NCBI RefSeq assembly: GCF_000983115.1 | Contig: NZ_CGIH01000047.1 | Coordinates: 1 to 57,626 of the forward strand | DNA length: 57,626 nt | From: Syntrophomonas zehnderi OL-4 | GTDB lineage: Bacteria > Bacillota > Syntrophomonadia > Syntrophomonadales > Syntrophomonadaceae | Reading direction: 5' to 3' | Shown here: positions 8,279 through 16,998 of the stretch, piece after piece | Layout: each line of letters starts with the position of its first letter | Numbering within the stretch: the first letter of the stretch is position 1 | Program-made: the position numbers and the translations under genes | Notes under the pieces: model-generated | Database searches by the model: none | The model's input: only the letters and a program-made list of their open reading frames with translations | Told to the model about the DNA's origin: nothing

Positions 8279-9580
8279 GTGTTGGACTGGCAAAATTATT
8301 ATCGCGATCGTATAAGGACACCTTCTGAAGCTGTAAAATATATCAATTCTGGCCAACGGGTAATACTTGGACATGCTTGTGGAGAACCTCAGGTATTGAC
8401 CCGGGCTCTGGTAGCGAGAGCTGATGAACTGGAGGATGTCGAAATAGTTCAGAGAGTGGCTATGGGAGAATCATCTTATGTTGACCCAGAAATGCAGGGC
8501 CATTTTAAACTAAATTCGTTGTTTGGCAGTGCCCCCACTAGAAAAGCCATAGCTGATGGGCGAGCGGATTTTACCCCTTGTTTTATAAGTGAGATTCCAG
8601 ATTTGTTTTTAACGGGGAAAATTCCGCTTGATGTAGCCATGATAACGGTAACTCCACCCGATAGCCATGGGTATTGCTCTCTAGGCATATCCATCGATTA
8701 CACTATTCAGGCCGCTCGGGCGGCAAAAATGGTCATTGCCCAGGTAAATCCGGAGATGCCTCGTACTTATGGAGATACTCTCCTGCATGTAAGTGAAATA
8801 GATTACTTTGTACCTGCGGAAGAACCTCTTATTGTACTGGAACCTCCGGTTATTGGGCCGGTAGAAAAACAGATTGGAATGAATGTAGCTTCACTTATCG
8901 ATGACGGATCTACTTTACAGCTAGGTATAGGATCCATACCGGATGCAATACTAAATTTTTTGCACGAAAAACATGATCTGGGAGTGCATACAGAGTTATT
9001 TTCCGATGGAGTCAGAGGCTTGGTGGAAGCAGGAGTTATAAACGGTAAGAAAAAGACACTGCATCAGGGCAAAGTGGTGGCAAACTTTGTGATGGGCACT
9101 CCCGAACTGTATAACTGGGTACATGATAATCCCGCCATATGTCTGTATCCGGAAGACTATGTAAATGATCCCTTCGTAGTTGCTCAGAATTATCGCATGG
9201 TAGCTATCAATTCGGCTTTGGAAGTTGATGTTTTGGGACAGGTCGCGGCAGATATGCTGGGGCCAAGACAGTTTAGCGGAGTAGGGGGGCAGGTAGACTT
9301 CATCCGGGGTGCGGCTCGTTCACCGGGTGGCAAGGCTATAATAGCTTTTCCAGCCACGGCTATGAAAGGCAAAGCGAGCAGAATAGTGTCGGTGTTAAGC
9401 AAAGGAGCAGCGGTAACTACTTCCCGGCACGACGTGGAATATGTCGTAACCGAGTATGGTATTGCTTATTTAAAAGCTAAAACGGTAAAAGAGCGAATTG
9501 AAGCTCTTATCAGCATTGCTCACCCTGATTTTAGAGCAGAGATAAGAAAAGACGCATATAGTACTTATTTTAAGTTATAA
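8279..9580 (+). CDS. abfT: 4-Hydroxybutyrate CoA-transferase
   Basis: 433 residues, acetyl-CoA hydrolase/transferase family. It moves CoA from acetyl- or butyryl-CoA to 4-hydroxybutyrate, the activation step before AbfD. The catalytic glutamate is E239 in the HTELFSDG motif (E238 in C. aminobutyricum). The oxyanion loop LQLGIGSIPDAI (213-224) and the C-terminal GVGGQVDFIRGAARSPGGK region are also present. Start is GTG 8279 behind GAAAGGAG; a TTG follows immediately. Location beside abfD and a sigma54 promoter supports the 4-hydroxybutyrate assignment over a plain acetate CoA-transferase. Confidence 0.88.
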   Translation: MLDWQNYYRDRIRTPSEAVKYINSGQRVILGHACGEPQVLTRALVARADELEDVEIVQRVAMGESSYVDPEMQGHFKLNSLFGSAPTRKAIADGRADFTPCFISEIPDLFLTGKIPLDVAMITVTPPDSHGYCSLGISIDYTIQAARAAKMVIAQVNPEMPRTYGDTLLHVSEIDYFVPAEEPLIVLEPPVIGPVEKQIGMNVASLIDDGSTLQLGIGSIPDAILNFLHEKHDLGVHTELFSDGVRGLVEAGVINGKKKTLHQGKVVANFVMGTPELYNWVHDNPAICLYPEDYVNDPFVVAQNYRMVAINSALEVDVLGQVAADMLGPRQFSGVGGQVDFIRGAARSPGGKAIIAFPATAMKGKASRIVSVLSKGAAVTTSRHDVEYVVTEYGIAYLKAKTVKERIEALISIAHPDFRAEIRKDAYSTYFKL

Positions 9581-9720
9581 GGATCGGTTTGCGACCATTT
9601 GCGTTTGTAGTACTGAAGAGATGAAGTGCAATATAGAAGGCGGGTGATAATTGATTTAATCTGTATAGTTACTGGCCCATTAGGAAGGAATGATGTATTT
9701 TTGTAATGGAGGTGTATAGG

Positions 9721-10983
9721 ATGAATAACAAATGTAAAAGGTTTTTAGGCTTATTATTAACAGTTGCTATGTCTTTTACTCTAGTTGTAGGATGTGGAGG
9801 ACAAAATAGCGGAACCGCTACTAAAGAGGTTAAAATGGGAACTATACTTCCTCTTTCCGGTTCAGCTGCTCCCCTTGGTAAGATAGGTCAGCAAGCCCGC
9901 GACATGGCTATAGAAGAGATAAACGAGGCAGGAGGCATTAAGTCTTTGGGCGGTGCCAAAATAAAAATGGTCTATGCGGATAGTAAAGGTGACCCTGCTG
10001 TTGGTGTATCTGAAGCAGAACGTTTAATAACCCAGGAAGAAGTATGCTTGATTACTGGTTGCTATCAGAGCGGAGTAGCAATGCCTTCCACTGAAGTAGC
10101 AGAACGTTATCAGATTCCGTACTTTGTAGATGTTCCTTCAGAAGATCAGATTACAGAACGTGGTTATAAGTATATCTTCCGTTTGGCGGAAAAAACTAGC
10201 TGGCGAAATCTAGCTCAGACTGAATTTGTAACTGAAATGTCCAAGAAATATAATACCCCCGTCAAAACCGTAGGTCTTATATATGAAAATACCGCCTGGG
10301 GTCAAGGTGCCGTACGAGCTTGGGAAAAATATTTGCCGGAAGCAGGTTTACAAATCATAATGAAAGAACCCTATCCCACCAATTCTTCAGACCTTACCCC
10401 AGTTGTGTTAAAAGCCAAGCAACTTAATCCGGATATTATCATGATGGTATCCTATGTATCTGATGCTGCCCTTTTGACCAAAACATTTGCCGAACATCAG
10501 GTTAAACCCCTGGCTTTTATTGGTACCAGTGGAGGCTTTGCTGATCCCACTTATTATAATCTGGCTGGAGATGCCTCTGAATATTACTTTGATATTTTCA
10601 CCTGGGAACCCGATGTGAATCGGCCATCATCTAAAGAAGTAAATGAGCGTTTCAAGGCCAAATATGGTTACGGCATGAACGCCGAGGCGGTTAAAGCCTA
10701 TGCGGGTATGTATGTTATTGCTGATGCACTCGAAAGAGCTGGCTCAACTGAACCTGAAAAGATTCGGGAAGCTTTTGCAGCGACCAATATCAATGAAGGT
10801 CCGACTCAAATGTATGCATCCCAGACAAAATTTGACAAAACTGGACAGATGATTAATGCGCCTCTAGTAATCTGCCAGTATCAGAAAGTAAATGGCAAAA
10901 TGGAACGTGTAACGGTATGGCCGGAAAATGAAGCTCGGGTTGGTTCTGAAATAATTTGGCCGTATCCAGGTGTAGCAAAATAA
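9721..10983 (+). CDS. ABC transporter substrate-binding lipoprotein, branched-chain amino acid type
   Basis: 420 residues from the ATG at 9721, behind GGAGGTG. A lipoprotein signal peptide ends in LVVGC, with the lipidated Cys at residue 25. The mature part is a type I periplasmic-binding (LivJ-like) fold: VKMGTILPLSGSAAPLGK at the start, then ERLITQEEVCLITGCYQSGVA and an IFRLAEKTSWRN hinge region. It should deliver ligand to the permease products that follow. Because it lies directly behind abfT, the ligand may be 4-hydroxybutyrate or a related acid rather than Leu/Ile/Val. That is inference from position only. Confidence 0.85.
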   Translation: MNNKCKRFLGLLLTVAMSFTLVVGCGGQNSGTATKEVKMGTILPLSGSAAPLGKIGQQARDMAIEEINEAGGIKSLGGAKIKMVYADSKGDPAVGVSEAERLITQEEVCLITGCYQSGVAMPSTEVAERYQIPYFVDVPSEDQITERGYKYIFRLAEKTSWRNLAQTEFVTEMSKKYNTPVKTVGLIYENTAWGQGAVRAWEKYLPEAGLQIIMKEPYPTNSSDLTPVVLKAKQLNPDIIMMVSYVSDAALLTKTFAEHQVKPLAFIGTSGGFADPTYYNLAGDASEYYFDIFTWEPDVNRPSSKEVNERFKAKYGYGMNAEAVKAYAGMYVIADALERAGSTEPEKIREAFAATNINEGPTQMYASQTKFDKTGQMINAPLVICQYQKVNGKMERVTVWPENEARVGSEIIWPYPGVAK

Positions 10984-11004
10984 ATCACCCGGAAAAGAGT
11001 GTAA

Positions 11005-11033
11005 GAGGTTGACCAGAGTATCTGGTCAATCTC
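11005..11033 (+). promoter_or_regulatory. Intra-operon hairpin between binding protein and permease
   Basis: Stem GAGGTTGACCA (11005-11015) with TGGTCAATCTC (11023-11033), one G-T pair and a 7-nt loop. No T-run follows, so full termination is unlikely. Hairpins here commonly stabilise the upstream mRNA so that binding protein exceeds permease. Confidence 0.55.
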
Positions 11034-11063
11034 TCCTCCCAATTGAAAGGGGTGTTATTTTAA

Positions 11064-11945
11064 GTGGGCTTCTTATCAGTAGTTGCTAATGGTCTTAGTA
11101 TGGGGGCTATCTATGGTCTGATAGCTCTGGGTTTAACTCTAATATTTGGCATAATGAAGATAATTAACTTTGCACAGGGTGCACTGCTTATGTTATCAAT
11201 GATGATATCTTATTGGCTGTGGGCAGCCACTGGCCTTAGTCCGTACGTTTTAATCATTATAGTTGCCCCAATAATGTTTGTGGTTGGTTATTTATGTGAA
11301 CGGGTTTTGATAAAACCAGTGCTGGATGCACAAAAAGATGTACGTGAACCGGTAAGTGTACTTTTGCTTACAGCCGCCCTGGCAATAGTCCTGGAAAATT
11401 TGGCCTTGATGGTTTTTGGTGCCGATTATGTAATGGCCAAAACTAGTTTTTCAGATGTTACGCTAGCTTTCGGACCAGTTACGGTTAGCGCTGCCCGTTT
11501 TTACGGACTAATTATTGCTCTAGTGGTTGCGGGGCTTTTCTACCTATTTCTTATGTATTCCCAAACCGGACGCAATCTTAGGGCTACTGGTCAGGATCGT
11601 AATGCAGCATCATTGATGGGCATAGATATTACTAGAACTTATGCCATCGCCTTTGGGATAGGAACCGCCTTGCTATCTGTAGCAGCGGTAGCTCTAATAC
11701 CCTTTTATTACATACATCCATCAGTGGGACAGGTCTTTATGACCAAAGCTTTTATCGTTGTAGTTTTGGGTGGATTGGGTAGTGTGCCCGGTGCTCTTTT
11801 GGGTGGCATAATAATCGGATTGATTGAATCAATAGCTGCGCAGTATATGACTGCTACTTTGACGGTTATATTGGTTTATGCAGTATTCTTGTTGGTTCTT
11901 TTCACCAAGCCATCGGGTATATTTGGCTCGCCCTATGAATGGTAG
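11064..11945 (+). CDS. livH: Branched-chain amino acid-type ABC permease, LivH-like
   Basis: 293 residues with about eight membrane segments. The N-terminus GLSMGAIYGLIALGLTLIFGIMKIINFAQG is the family signature, and the EAA-like cytoplasmic loop is GRNLRATGQDRNAASLMGID (about 170-190). GTG start at 11064 with AAAGGGG upstream. It forms the membrane channel with the LivM-like protein. The next gene starts at the base after its stop. Confidence 0.9.
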   Translation: MGFLSVVANGLSMGAIYGLIALGLTLIFGIMKIINFAQGALLMLSMMISYWLWAATGLSPYVLIIIVAPIMFVVGYLCERVLIKPVLDAQKDVREPVSVLLLTAALAIVLENLALMVFGADYVMAKTSFSDVTLAFGPVTVSAARFYGLIIALVVAGLFYLFLMYSQTGRNLRATGQDRNAASLMGIDITRTYAIAFGIGTALLSVAAVALIPFYYIHPSVGQVFMTKAFIVVVLGGLGSVPGALLGGIIIGLIESIAAQYMTATLTVILVYAVFLLVLFTKPSGIFGSPYEW

Positions 11946-12989
11946 GTGAGATTTGTGACAGGTATTAATATTAATAAGAATTCCGTAATATTAGCTGTTT
12001 TGGTAGTACTCTTATTACTACTGCCTATGGTTGTTACCAAGCCTTATTATCTGCACGTTATTATTATATGCCTACTATGGGCTTACCTGGCTTCGTGCTG
12101 GAATATAATTGGTGGCTTTGCGGGTCAGCTTTCATTAGGTCATGGCATATATACCGCAATAGGCGCCTATATAACAGTAATTCTTTTTAACACTTTTGGT
12201 CTTTCGCCCTGGTTGGGACTATTTGTCGGCGGTGGGGCTGCAATACTGCTTAGCCTGATGATTGGCTATCCAACGTTTGGTTTACGTGGGGCTTATTACG
12301 CTCTGGCTACGGTAGCTATTTCCGAGGGAATAGTAGTGTTACTAAATAATACCGGTAGTATTGGAAGATTTACCGTGGGCGGAGCCGAAGGATTAATCGT
12401 TAAATCGGTTGGTAGTTCGGCAGCTGCGTTCCAGTTTAATTCCAAAATACCTTATTACTATATAGTTTTGATCATGCTATTTTTAATCATTTTTATTGCA
12501 AAATGGATAAAAGAATCAAAACTGGGCTATTATTTGGTGGCTTTACGGGAAGATGAGGACGCAGCTGCGGCTATGGGAATTAATGTACGGCATAACAAGC
12601 TTATTGCCGGAGCAATTAGTGCATTTTTTACTGCCTTAGGCGGTGTGTTTTATGCTATGTTGATACGTTACCTGGAACCAAATGCAATTGCTGGTGCCAG
12701 TATGTCTACCCAGATGGTGTTTCTGGCTATAGTGGGTGGATCTGGTACAGTATTGGGCCCGGTTATTGGTGGAATACTCCTAGCTTTAATTAGTGAGATA
12801 ATTCGTTTCTATCTGGGCGGTCAGTTGATGGGATTACACTTATTCATTTATGGAATGATTGTTCTTCTTATGATTATTTATCAACCACGAGGGATTATTG
12901 AACTTTTTGAAAAAATCGGTCGGCGCTTTTCACGAAAACATAACGATGAAGGAGGGAGAAGCGGTGCAGAAGACCCTTCTGGAGCTTAG
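11946..12989 (+). CDS. livM: Branched-chain amino acid-type ABC permease, LivM-like
   Basis: 347 residues, multi-spanning. Signature segments are CWNIIGGFAGQLSLGHGIYTAIGAY (about 51-75) and the coupling loop KLGYYLVALREDEDAAAAMGI. GTG 11946 follows the livH stop directly; a second GTG at 11955 is a possible alternative. Its last 26 bp overlap the livG start, showing translational coupling. Confidence 0.9.
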   Translation: MRFVTGININKNSVILAVLVVLLLLLPMVVTKPYYLHVIIICLLWAYLASCWNIIGGFAGQLSLGHGIYTAIGAYITVILFNTFGLSPWLGLFVGGGAAILLSLMIGYPTFGLRGAYYALATVAISEGIVVLLNNTGSIGRFTVGGAEGLIVKSVGSSAAAFQFNSKIPYYYIVLIMLFLIIFIAKWIKESKLGYYLVALREDEDAAAAMGINVRHNKLIAGAISAFFTALGGVFYAMLIRYLEPNAIAGASMSTQMVFLAIVGGSGTVLGPVIGGILLALISEIIRFYLGGQLMGLHLFIYGMIVLLMIIYQPRGIIELFEKIGRRFSRKHNDEGGRSGAEDPSGA

Positions 12990-13701
12990 TGATTTAAGCA
13001 TTAAGTTTGGTGGCCTTACAGCTGTAAACAGGTTAAATTTGAAGATAAATGCTGGCGAAGCAGTAGGATTGATTGGGCCCAACGGAGCGGGTAAAACCAC
13101 CGCTTTTAACCTTATTGTCGGTGTTCATCAACCAACTGTAGGTAAGGTAATCTTTGACGAAGAGGATATTACTGGTTTAGCTCCCCATGTGGTATGTCGT
13201 AAGGGTATCGGTCGTACCTTCCAAGTAGTAAAACCTTTCGGTAAAATGACTGTACTGCAAAATATTATGGTGGGAGCCTTTGTCAATACATCCAAAAAAA
13301 GTGAAGCTCGGCTGATAGCTACAGAAATCATGGAAAAAATGAGCCTTCAAGGAAAAAGAGACTACTTGGCCCAAAATCTAACCATCCCTGAAAGAAAAAG
13401 ATTGGAGATGGCCAAGGCTCTAGCTACTCAACCCAAACTGCTATTATTGGATGAGGTATTGGCTGGATTGAATCAAACGGAAATTGAGGAGGCGGTTCAA
13501 CTAATTAAAACCATAAATCGTGACGGAATCACGATATTGATGATTGAACATGTATTACAGGCAACCATGGCCATATGCAGCCGCATTGTAGTCTTGGATT
13601 ATGGTAAAAAAATAGCTGAGGGAAGCCCACAAGAGGTAACTAGTAACAGCGAAGTAATTAAAGCATATTTAGGTGATGAATATGAAAATGCTGACAGTTA
13701 A
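12964..13701 (+). CDS. livG: Branched-chain amino acid-type ABC ATPase, LivG-like
   Basis: 245 residues from the GTG at 12964, which has GGAGGGAG upstream and gives the normal start KTLLELSDLSIKFGG. An ATG at 12946 is less well placed. Walker A is GPNGAGKTT near residues 39-47. The Q-loop region is TFQVVKPFGKMTV, and Walker B is LLLLDEVLAGLN. The ABC signature is altered: TIPERKRLEMAKAL instead of LSGGQ, as is normal in LivG-type ATPases (usually LSYGxQR/LE). It hydrolyses ATP to drive the permease pair. Confidence 0.88.
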   Translation: MQKTLLELSDLSIKFGGLTAVNRLNLKINAGEAVGLIGPNGAGKTTAFNLIVGVHQPTVGKVIFDEEDITGLAPHVVCRKGIGRTFQVVKPFGKMTVLQNIMVGAFVNTSKKSEARLIATEIMEKMSLQGKRDYLAQNLTIPERKRLEMAKALATQPKLLLLDEVLAGLNQTEIEEAVQLIKTINRDGITILMIEHVLQATMAICSRIVVLDYGKKIAEGSPQEVTSNSEVIKAYLGDEYENADS

Positions 13702-14392
13702 AGGAATAGACTCAGGTTATGGGGACATAACCGTATTAAAGGATATTACCTTAAGTATAGAAGAAGGAGAAGTAATAAGCATTGTTGGTGCCAATGGTGC
13801 TGGTAAAACTACGCTACTAAATACCATCTCCGGAATCATCCGTCCAAAAAGTGGAGAGATTTGGCTAGATAATCAGAGAATAGACAAACTTCCTGCACAT
13901 AAAATAACCGAATTGGGAATTGTTCAGGTTCCTGAGGGGAGAAGGATTTTCCCACTCATGACTGTATATGAAAACCTATTAATAGGCTCTTCCTTGCCGC
14001 GGGCAAAAAGTAAACGCGAAGAAAACCTGGAATATGTCTTCGATTTACTACCACGCTTAGCCGAGCGCAAGGATCAGGTAGGTCGCACCATGAGTGGAGG
14101 CGAACAGCAAATGCTGGCAATTGGCAGAGCCTTAATGGCTATGCCCAGGCTTTTGATGTTGGATGAACCTTCAATGGGATTATCACCATTATTAGTAAAT
14201 ACAGTATTCGATGTTATCTCTAAAATAGGTGAACAAAATATAACCGTACTGCTGGTGGAACAGAATGTTAAAAAAGCCATGCGCCTGAGCCAGCGAAGTT
14301 ATGTTCTGGAAAACGGCTATTTTTCCATGGAAGGTTCCTCGGAGGAATTATTAAACAATCCTCATATAAAGAAAGCTTATCTGGGTTTGTAA
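13682..14392 (+). CDS. livF: Branched-chain amino acid-type ABC ATPase, LivF-like
   Basis: 236 residues from the ATG at 13682, six bases after AGGTG. Walker A GANGAGKTTLLN, LivF-type VQVPEGRRIFPLMTV, signature TMSGGEQQMLAIGRAL and Walker B LLMLDEPSMGLSP are all intact. It overlaps livG by 20 bp and is the last gene of the operon, closed by a terminator at 14412. Confidence 0.9.
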   Translation: MKMLTVKGIDSGYGDITVLKDITLSIEEGEVISIVGANGAGKTTLLNTISGIIRPKSGEIWLDNQRIDKLPAHKITELGIVQVPEGRRIFPLMTVYENLLIGSSLPRAKSKREENLEYVFDLLPRLAERKDQVGRTMSGGEQQMLAIGRALMAMPRLLMLDEPSMGLSPLLVNTVFDVISKIGEQNITVLLVEQNVKKAMRLSQRSYVLENGYFSMEGSSEELLNNPHIKKAYLGL

Positions 14393-14411
14393 TGTTTATG
14401 GTAGCAATTCC

Positions 14412-14451
14412 CTATCCCTTTGGGCATAACTGCCTGAAGGGATAGCGTTTT
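14412..14451 (+). terminator. Terminator of the abfT-transporter operon
   Basis: Stem CTATCCCTT (14412-14420) with AAGGGATAG (14437-14445), then CGTTTTT. Confidence 0.75.
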
Positions 14452-14610
14452 TATGATTTCCATAACCTGCAGAATAGTTCGAAATAATTCGACAATAAGT
14501 TTGCTGAAACGTGGTTAATTATTATAAGATGAAATTAAGTTAAGATTTAACAACCTGGAACTAACCTCGAAAGTGCTTGTTATTGAAGTTTTATTTCAGG
14601 AGGGATATGA

Positions 14611-16716
14611 ATGCAAGTACAGGATATCATGATACCTTTACCTTGGGTATGTAAGCATGAACAAACCTTAAAAGAAGTGGCAAATTTGTTTTTGTTGCAC
14701 GATGCTGATGGACTTCCAGTTGTTAACAACCTGGAGGAATTTGTTGGATGGGTTGGTAAAAAGCAAATGTATAGCGCCATTGCTAAAGGCATTGATTTTA
14801 ATACTCCGGTGCATGAATTAATGGTGAGTAACATGTCGGTGGTGGCGCCGGAAACCACGTTAGAGGAAATACTCCCCTTAAGTAATAGTATGGTGCCGGT
14901 TATTCAGAATGGCAAAATATTGGGTGTGGTCACCCGGGAAACGGTTGCCAGTTTTAGCAACCTAAATTCCAGTCATTACTCAGTGCAGATGGAAGCTGCC
15001 TTTGATGCCGTTTACGATGCTATTATTGGCATAGATGTTAATCAAAACATTCTCATTTTCAATAAAGCTGCTGAAGAGCTACTAGGCATAAGTAGATTAT
15101 CAATCCTGAACCGGTCTTACCTGGAGATTTTTCCCCAGGGAATCTTGCCTCAAGTGCTGGAAAACAGGCTAGGCGCCTTGAACCAAAAGGTAAGCTATGA
15201 GGATAAAACCCTTTTGTCAATAAACTGCCCGATTGTGATCGGAAATAAAGTAATAGGTGCCATTGCGGTTTTGCAGGACATATCAAAATTGGAGAGTATA
15301 ACACATGAATTGGAATATACTAAAGAGCTTAAAGCAGAAGTAGACGCCATTATTGAAGCTTCGTTTGACAGTATTTTTGTAACTGATGCTAAGGGAAATG
15401 TTTTGAGTATTAATGATGCTTATACGAGAATTACGGGTATCAAAGCCGAAGATATTATGGGTAAGAATATGTACGATCTGGTGCAAGAGGGTTTGTATGA
15501 CCGTTCGGCTACGATAGAGGTTATAGAAACGCATCGGTCGGTTACCTTTACGCAAAACATCAAGACCGGTAAGACTCTCCTGGTTACAGGCAACCCGGTG
15601 TTTAATGATAAAGGGGAGTTTGTCAGGGTACTGACCAATGGCCGTGATATTACCGAACTGATGCAACTCAAGCAAGAGGTTGAGCAGGCCCAAAGTTTAA
15701 GTAGGCATTTCGAAGAAGAACTGAAAAAGGCCACCATGAATTCCAGGGAAATGGTAATTAACTCTGATAAATCCCGAGAAATTATGGATCTGACCGTACG
15801 GCTCGGCAAGGTGGATTCAAGTGTTTTAATCTACGGGGAATCAGGGGTGGGCAAAGAATTGGTTGCCCGGGAACTGCATAAAAATAGCCTTAGAAAAGAC
15901 CGGCCCCTGATAAGCATAAATTGTGCTGCCATTCCGGAGAGCCTTCTGGAGTCCGAGCTATTTGGTTATGACAGCGGTGCTTTTTCTGGGGCTAAAAAGG
16001 GCGGTAAAATGGGGATATTCGAAATTGCCAACGGGGGCACCCTCTTTTTAGATGAAATTGGCGAAATGCCTATTACCCTGCAATCTAAATTATTGCGGGT
16101 GATTCAAGAAAAAGAGATCCTGCGAGTTGGAGGAACCACACCGATAAAGATTGATGTACGCTTAATTACCGCCACTAACCGAAATTTATGGGAGATGGCT
16201 AAAAAAGGACAATTCAGGCAAGATCTCTATTACCGCTTGAATGTAGTTCCCATCCACGTACCTCCCTTACGGGATAGAAAAGAAGAAATACCTGCGCTGG
16301 CGTATCATTTCTTGCGGATTATTAACGAGCAATATGACTTGCAAAAGAAGCTCGATCAAAGACTAATAGCCAGATTAATGGAACATGATTGGCCAGGTAA
16401 TATTAGGGAATTAAGAAACGTTATTGAACGGGCGGTGGTAACTAGTCCGGATACAGTGATAAAATCCATTAAATTAAACGGCAATATTATCCTGGATGAA
16501 AAAGAATATGTTACGGGAACGGAAGATTCGCCCGAAATTGACTTGCGGGAAAAGGTTAATGCTTACGAAAGGGACCTGATAAAGCATTATGTTGAAACTT
16601 ATAAAAGCAGTCGCAAAGTGGCAAAAGCCCTGGGCGTAAGTCAAACAACTATCATGCGCAAAGTTGCTCTCTATGGAATAAGTCTGGGGGGACAAGAAGA
16701 GGTGAACCGAGCATAG
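14611..16716 (+). CDS. CBS-PAS-PAS sigma54-dependent activator
   Basis: 701 residues. Domains in order: a CBS pair (about 1-115, [22 protein letters not shown] and [20 protein letters not shown]), PAS (about 125-235), PAS (about 245-355, [20 protein letters not shown]), an AAA+ sigma54-interaction domain, and a Fis-type helix-turn-helix (about 667-686, [19 protein letters not shown]). Walker A is GESGVGKE (409-416) and Walker [12 protein letters not shown]. The sigma54-contact loop is GAFSGA at 456-461 instead of GAFTGA. CBS domains usually bind adenylates, and PAS domains bind acyl or redox ligands. Its place between the abf operon and an enhancer-flanked acyl-CoA dehydrogenase suggests it controls both. 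Confidence 0.92.
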   Translation: MQVQDIMIPLPWVCKHEQTLKEVANLFLLHDADGLPVVNNLEEFVGWVGKKQMYSAIAKGIDFNTPVHELMVSNMSVVAPETTLEEILPLSNSMVPVIQNGKILGVVTRETVASFSNLNSSHYSVQMEAAFDAVYDAIIGIDVNQNILIFNKAAEELLGISRLSILNRSYLEIFPQGILPQVLENRLGALNQKVSYEDKTLLSINCPIVIGNKVIGAIAVLQDISKLESITHELEYTKELKAEVDAIIEASFDSIFVTDAKGNVLSINDAYTRITGIKAEDIMGKNMYDLVQEGLYDRSATIEVIETHRSVTFTQNIKTGKTLLVTGNPVFNDKGEFVRVLTNGRDITELMQLKQEVEQAQSLSRHFEEELKKATMNSREMVINSDKSREIMDLTVRLGKVDSSVLIYGESGVGKELVARELHKNSLRKDRPLISINCAAIPESLLESELFGYDSGAFSGAKKGGKMGIFEIANGGTLFLDEIGEMPITLQSKLLRVIQEKEILRVGGTTPIKIDVRLITATNRNLWEMAKKGQFRQDLYYRLNVVPIHVPPLRDRKEEIPALAYHFLRIINEQYDLQKKLDQRLIARLMEHDWPGNIRELRNVIERAVVTSPDTVIKSIKLNGNIILDEKEYVTGTEDSPEIDLREKVNAYERDLIKHYVETYKSSRKVAKALGVSQTTIMRKVALYGISLGGQEEVNRA

Positions 16717-16740
16717 TTCACATGAGCCGAAAATGAATCA
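16703..16740. promoter_or_regulatory. Tandem activator sites at the 3' end of the first activator gene
   Basis: Site 16703-16720 (TGAACCGAGCATAGTTCA) has perfect TGAA/TTCA ends and overlaps the stop codon (16714-16716) of the upstream gene. Site 16723-16740 (TGAGCCGAAAATGAATCA) starts exactly 20 bp later, about two helical turns, so the two lie on one face. A left half-site occurs at 16780. They match the dyad in the abfD-abfT gap and lie about 170-190 bp before the sigma54 promoter at 16897. Confidence 0.6.
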
Positions 16741-16896
16741 CGATGTTTGGTTGGGAAGATAGCAACATTATGCTAATGCTGAACCGATCTTGAAATGACT
16801 GGGCAGTAATTATGGTTGGTTCGGGTTTAGGATTTGACAGGGAGGGGGCACTTGCTAGTTGCATTTGCTAAGACTTTGAGGGTTTGATTACTGGGG

Positions 16897-16913
16897 TTGG
16901 CAAGTTTCTTGCA
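16897..16913 (+). promoter_or_regulatory. Sigma54 promoter of the acyl-CoA dehydrogenase-maoC pair
   Basis: TTGGCAAGTTTCTTGCA: GG at 16899-16900 and GC at 16911-16912 with 10 bp between. This is near-consensus (TTGGCAC-N5-TTGCA). The leader to the GTG at 16999 would be about 75 nt. Confidence 0.8.
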
Positions 16914-16998
16914 TCATTATATCAGCAAGACAAGGGAATAGGTGCTAAGGGTAGTCTATTCAAGGTATTGGTTGAAACATGGCAAAGGAGGAAGAATA

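Noticed and set aside
14505-14522. TGAAACG element before the first activator gene as an autoregulatory enhancer
   Set aside because: Only the left half matches the 18-bp dyad, and no sigma54 promoter follows.
16850-16880. GGCAC...TTGC sequence as a second sigma54 promoter before the acyl-CoA dehydrogenase
   Set aside because: Spacing between GG and GC is 12 bp instead of 10; the site at 16897 is far better.
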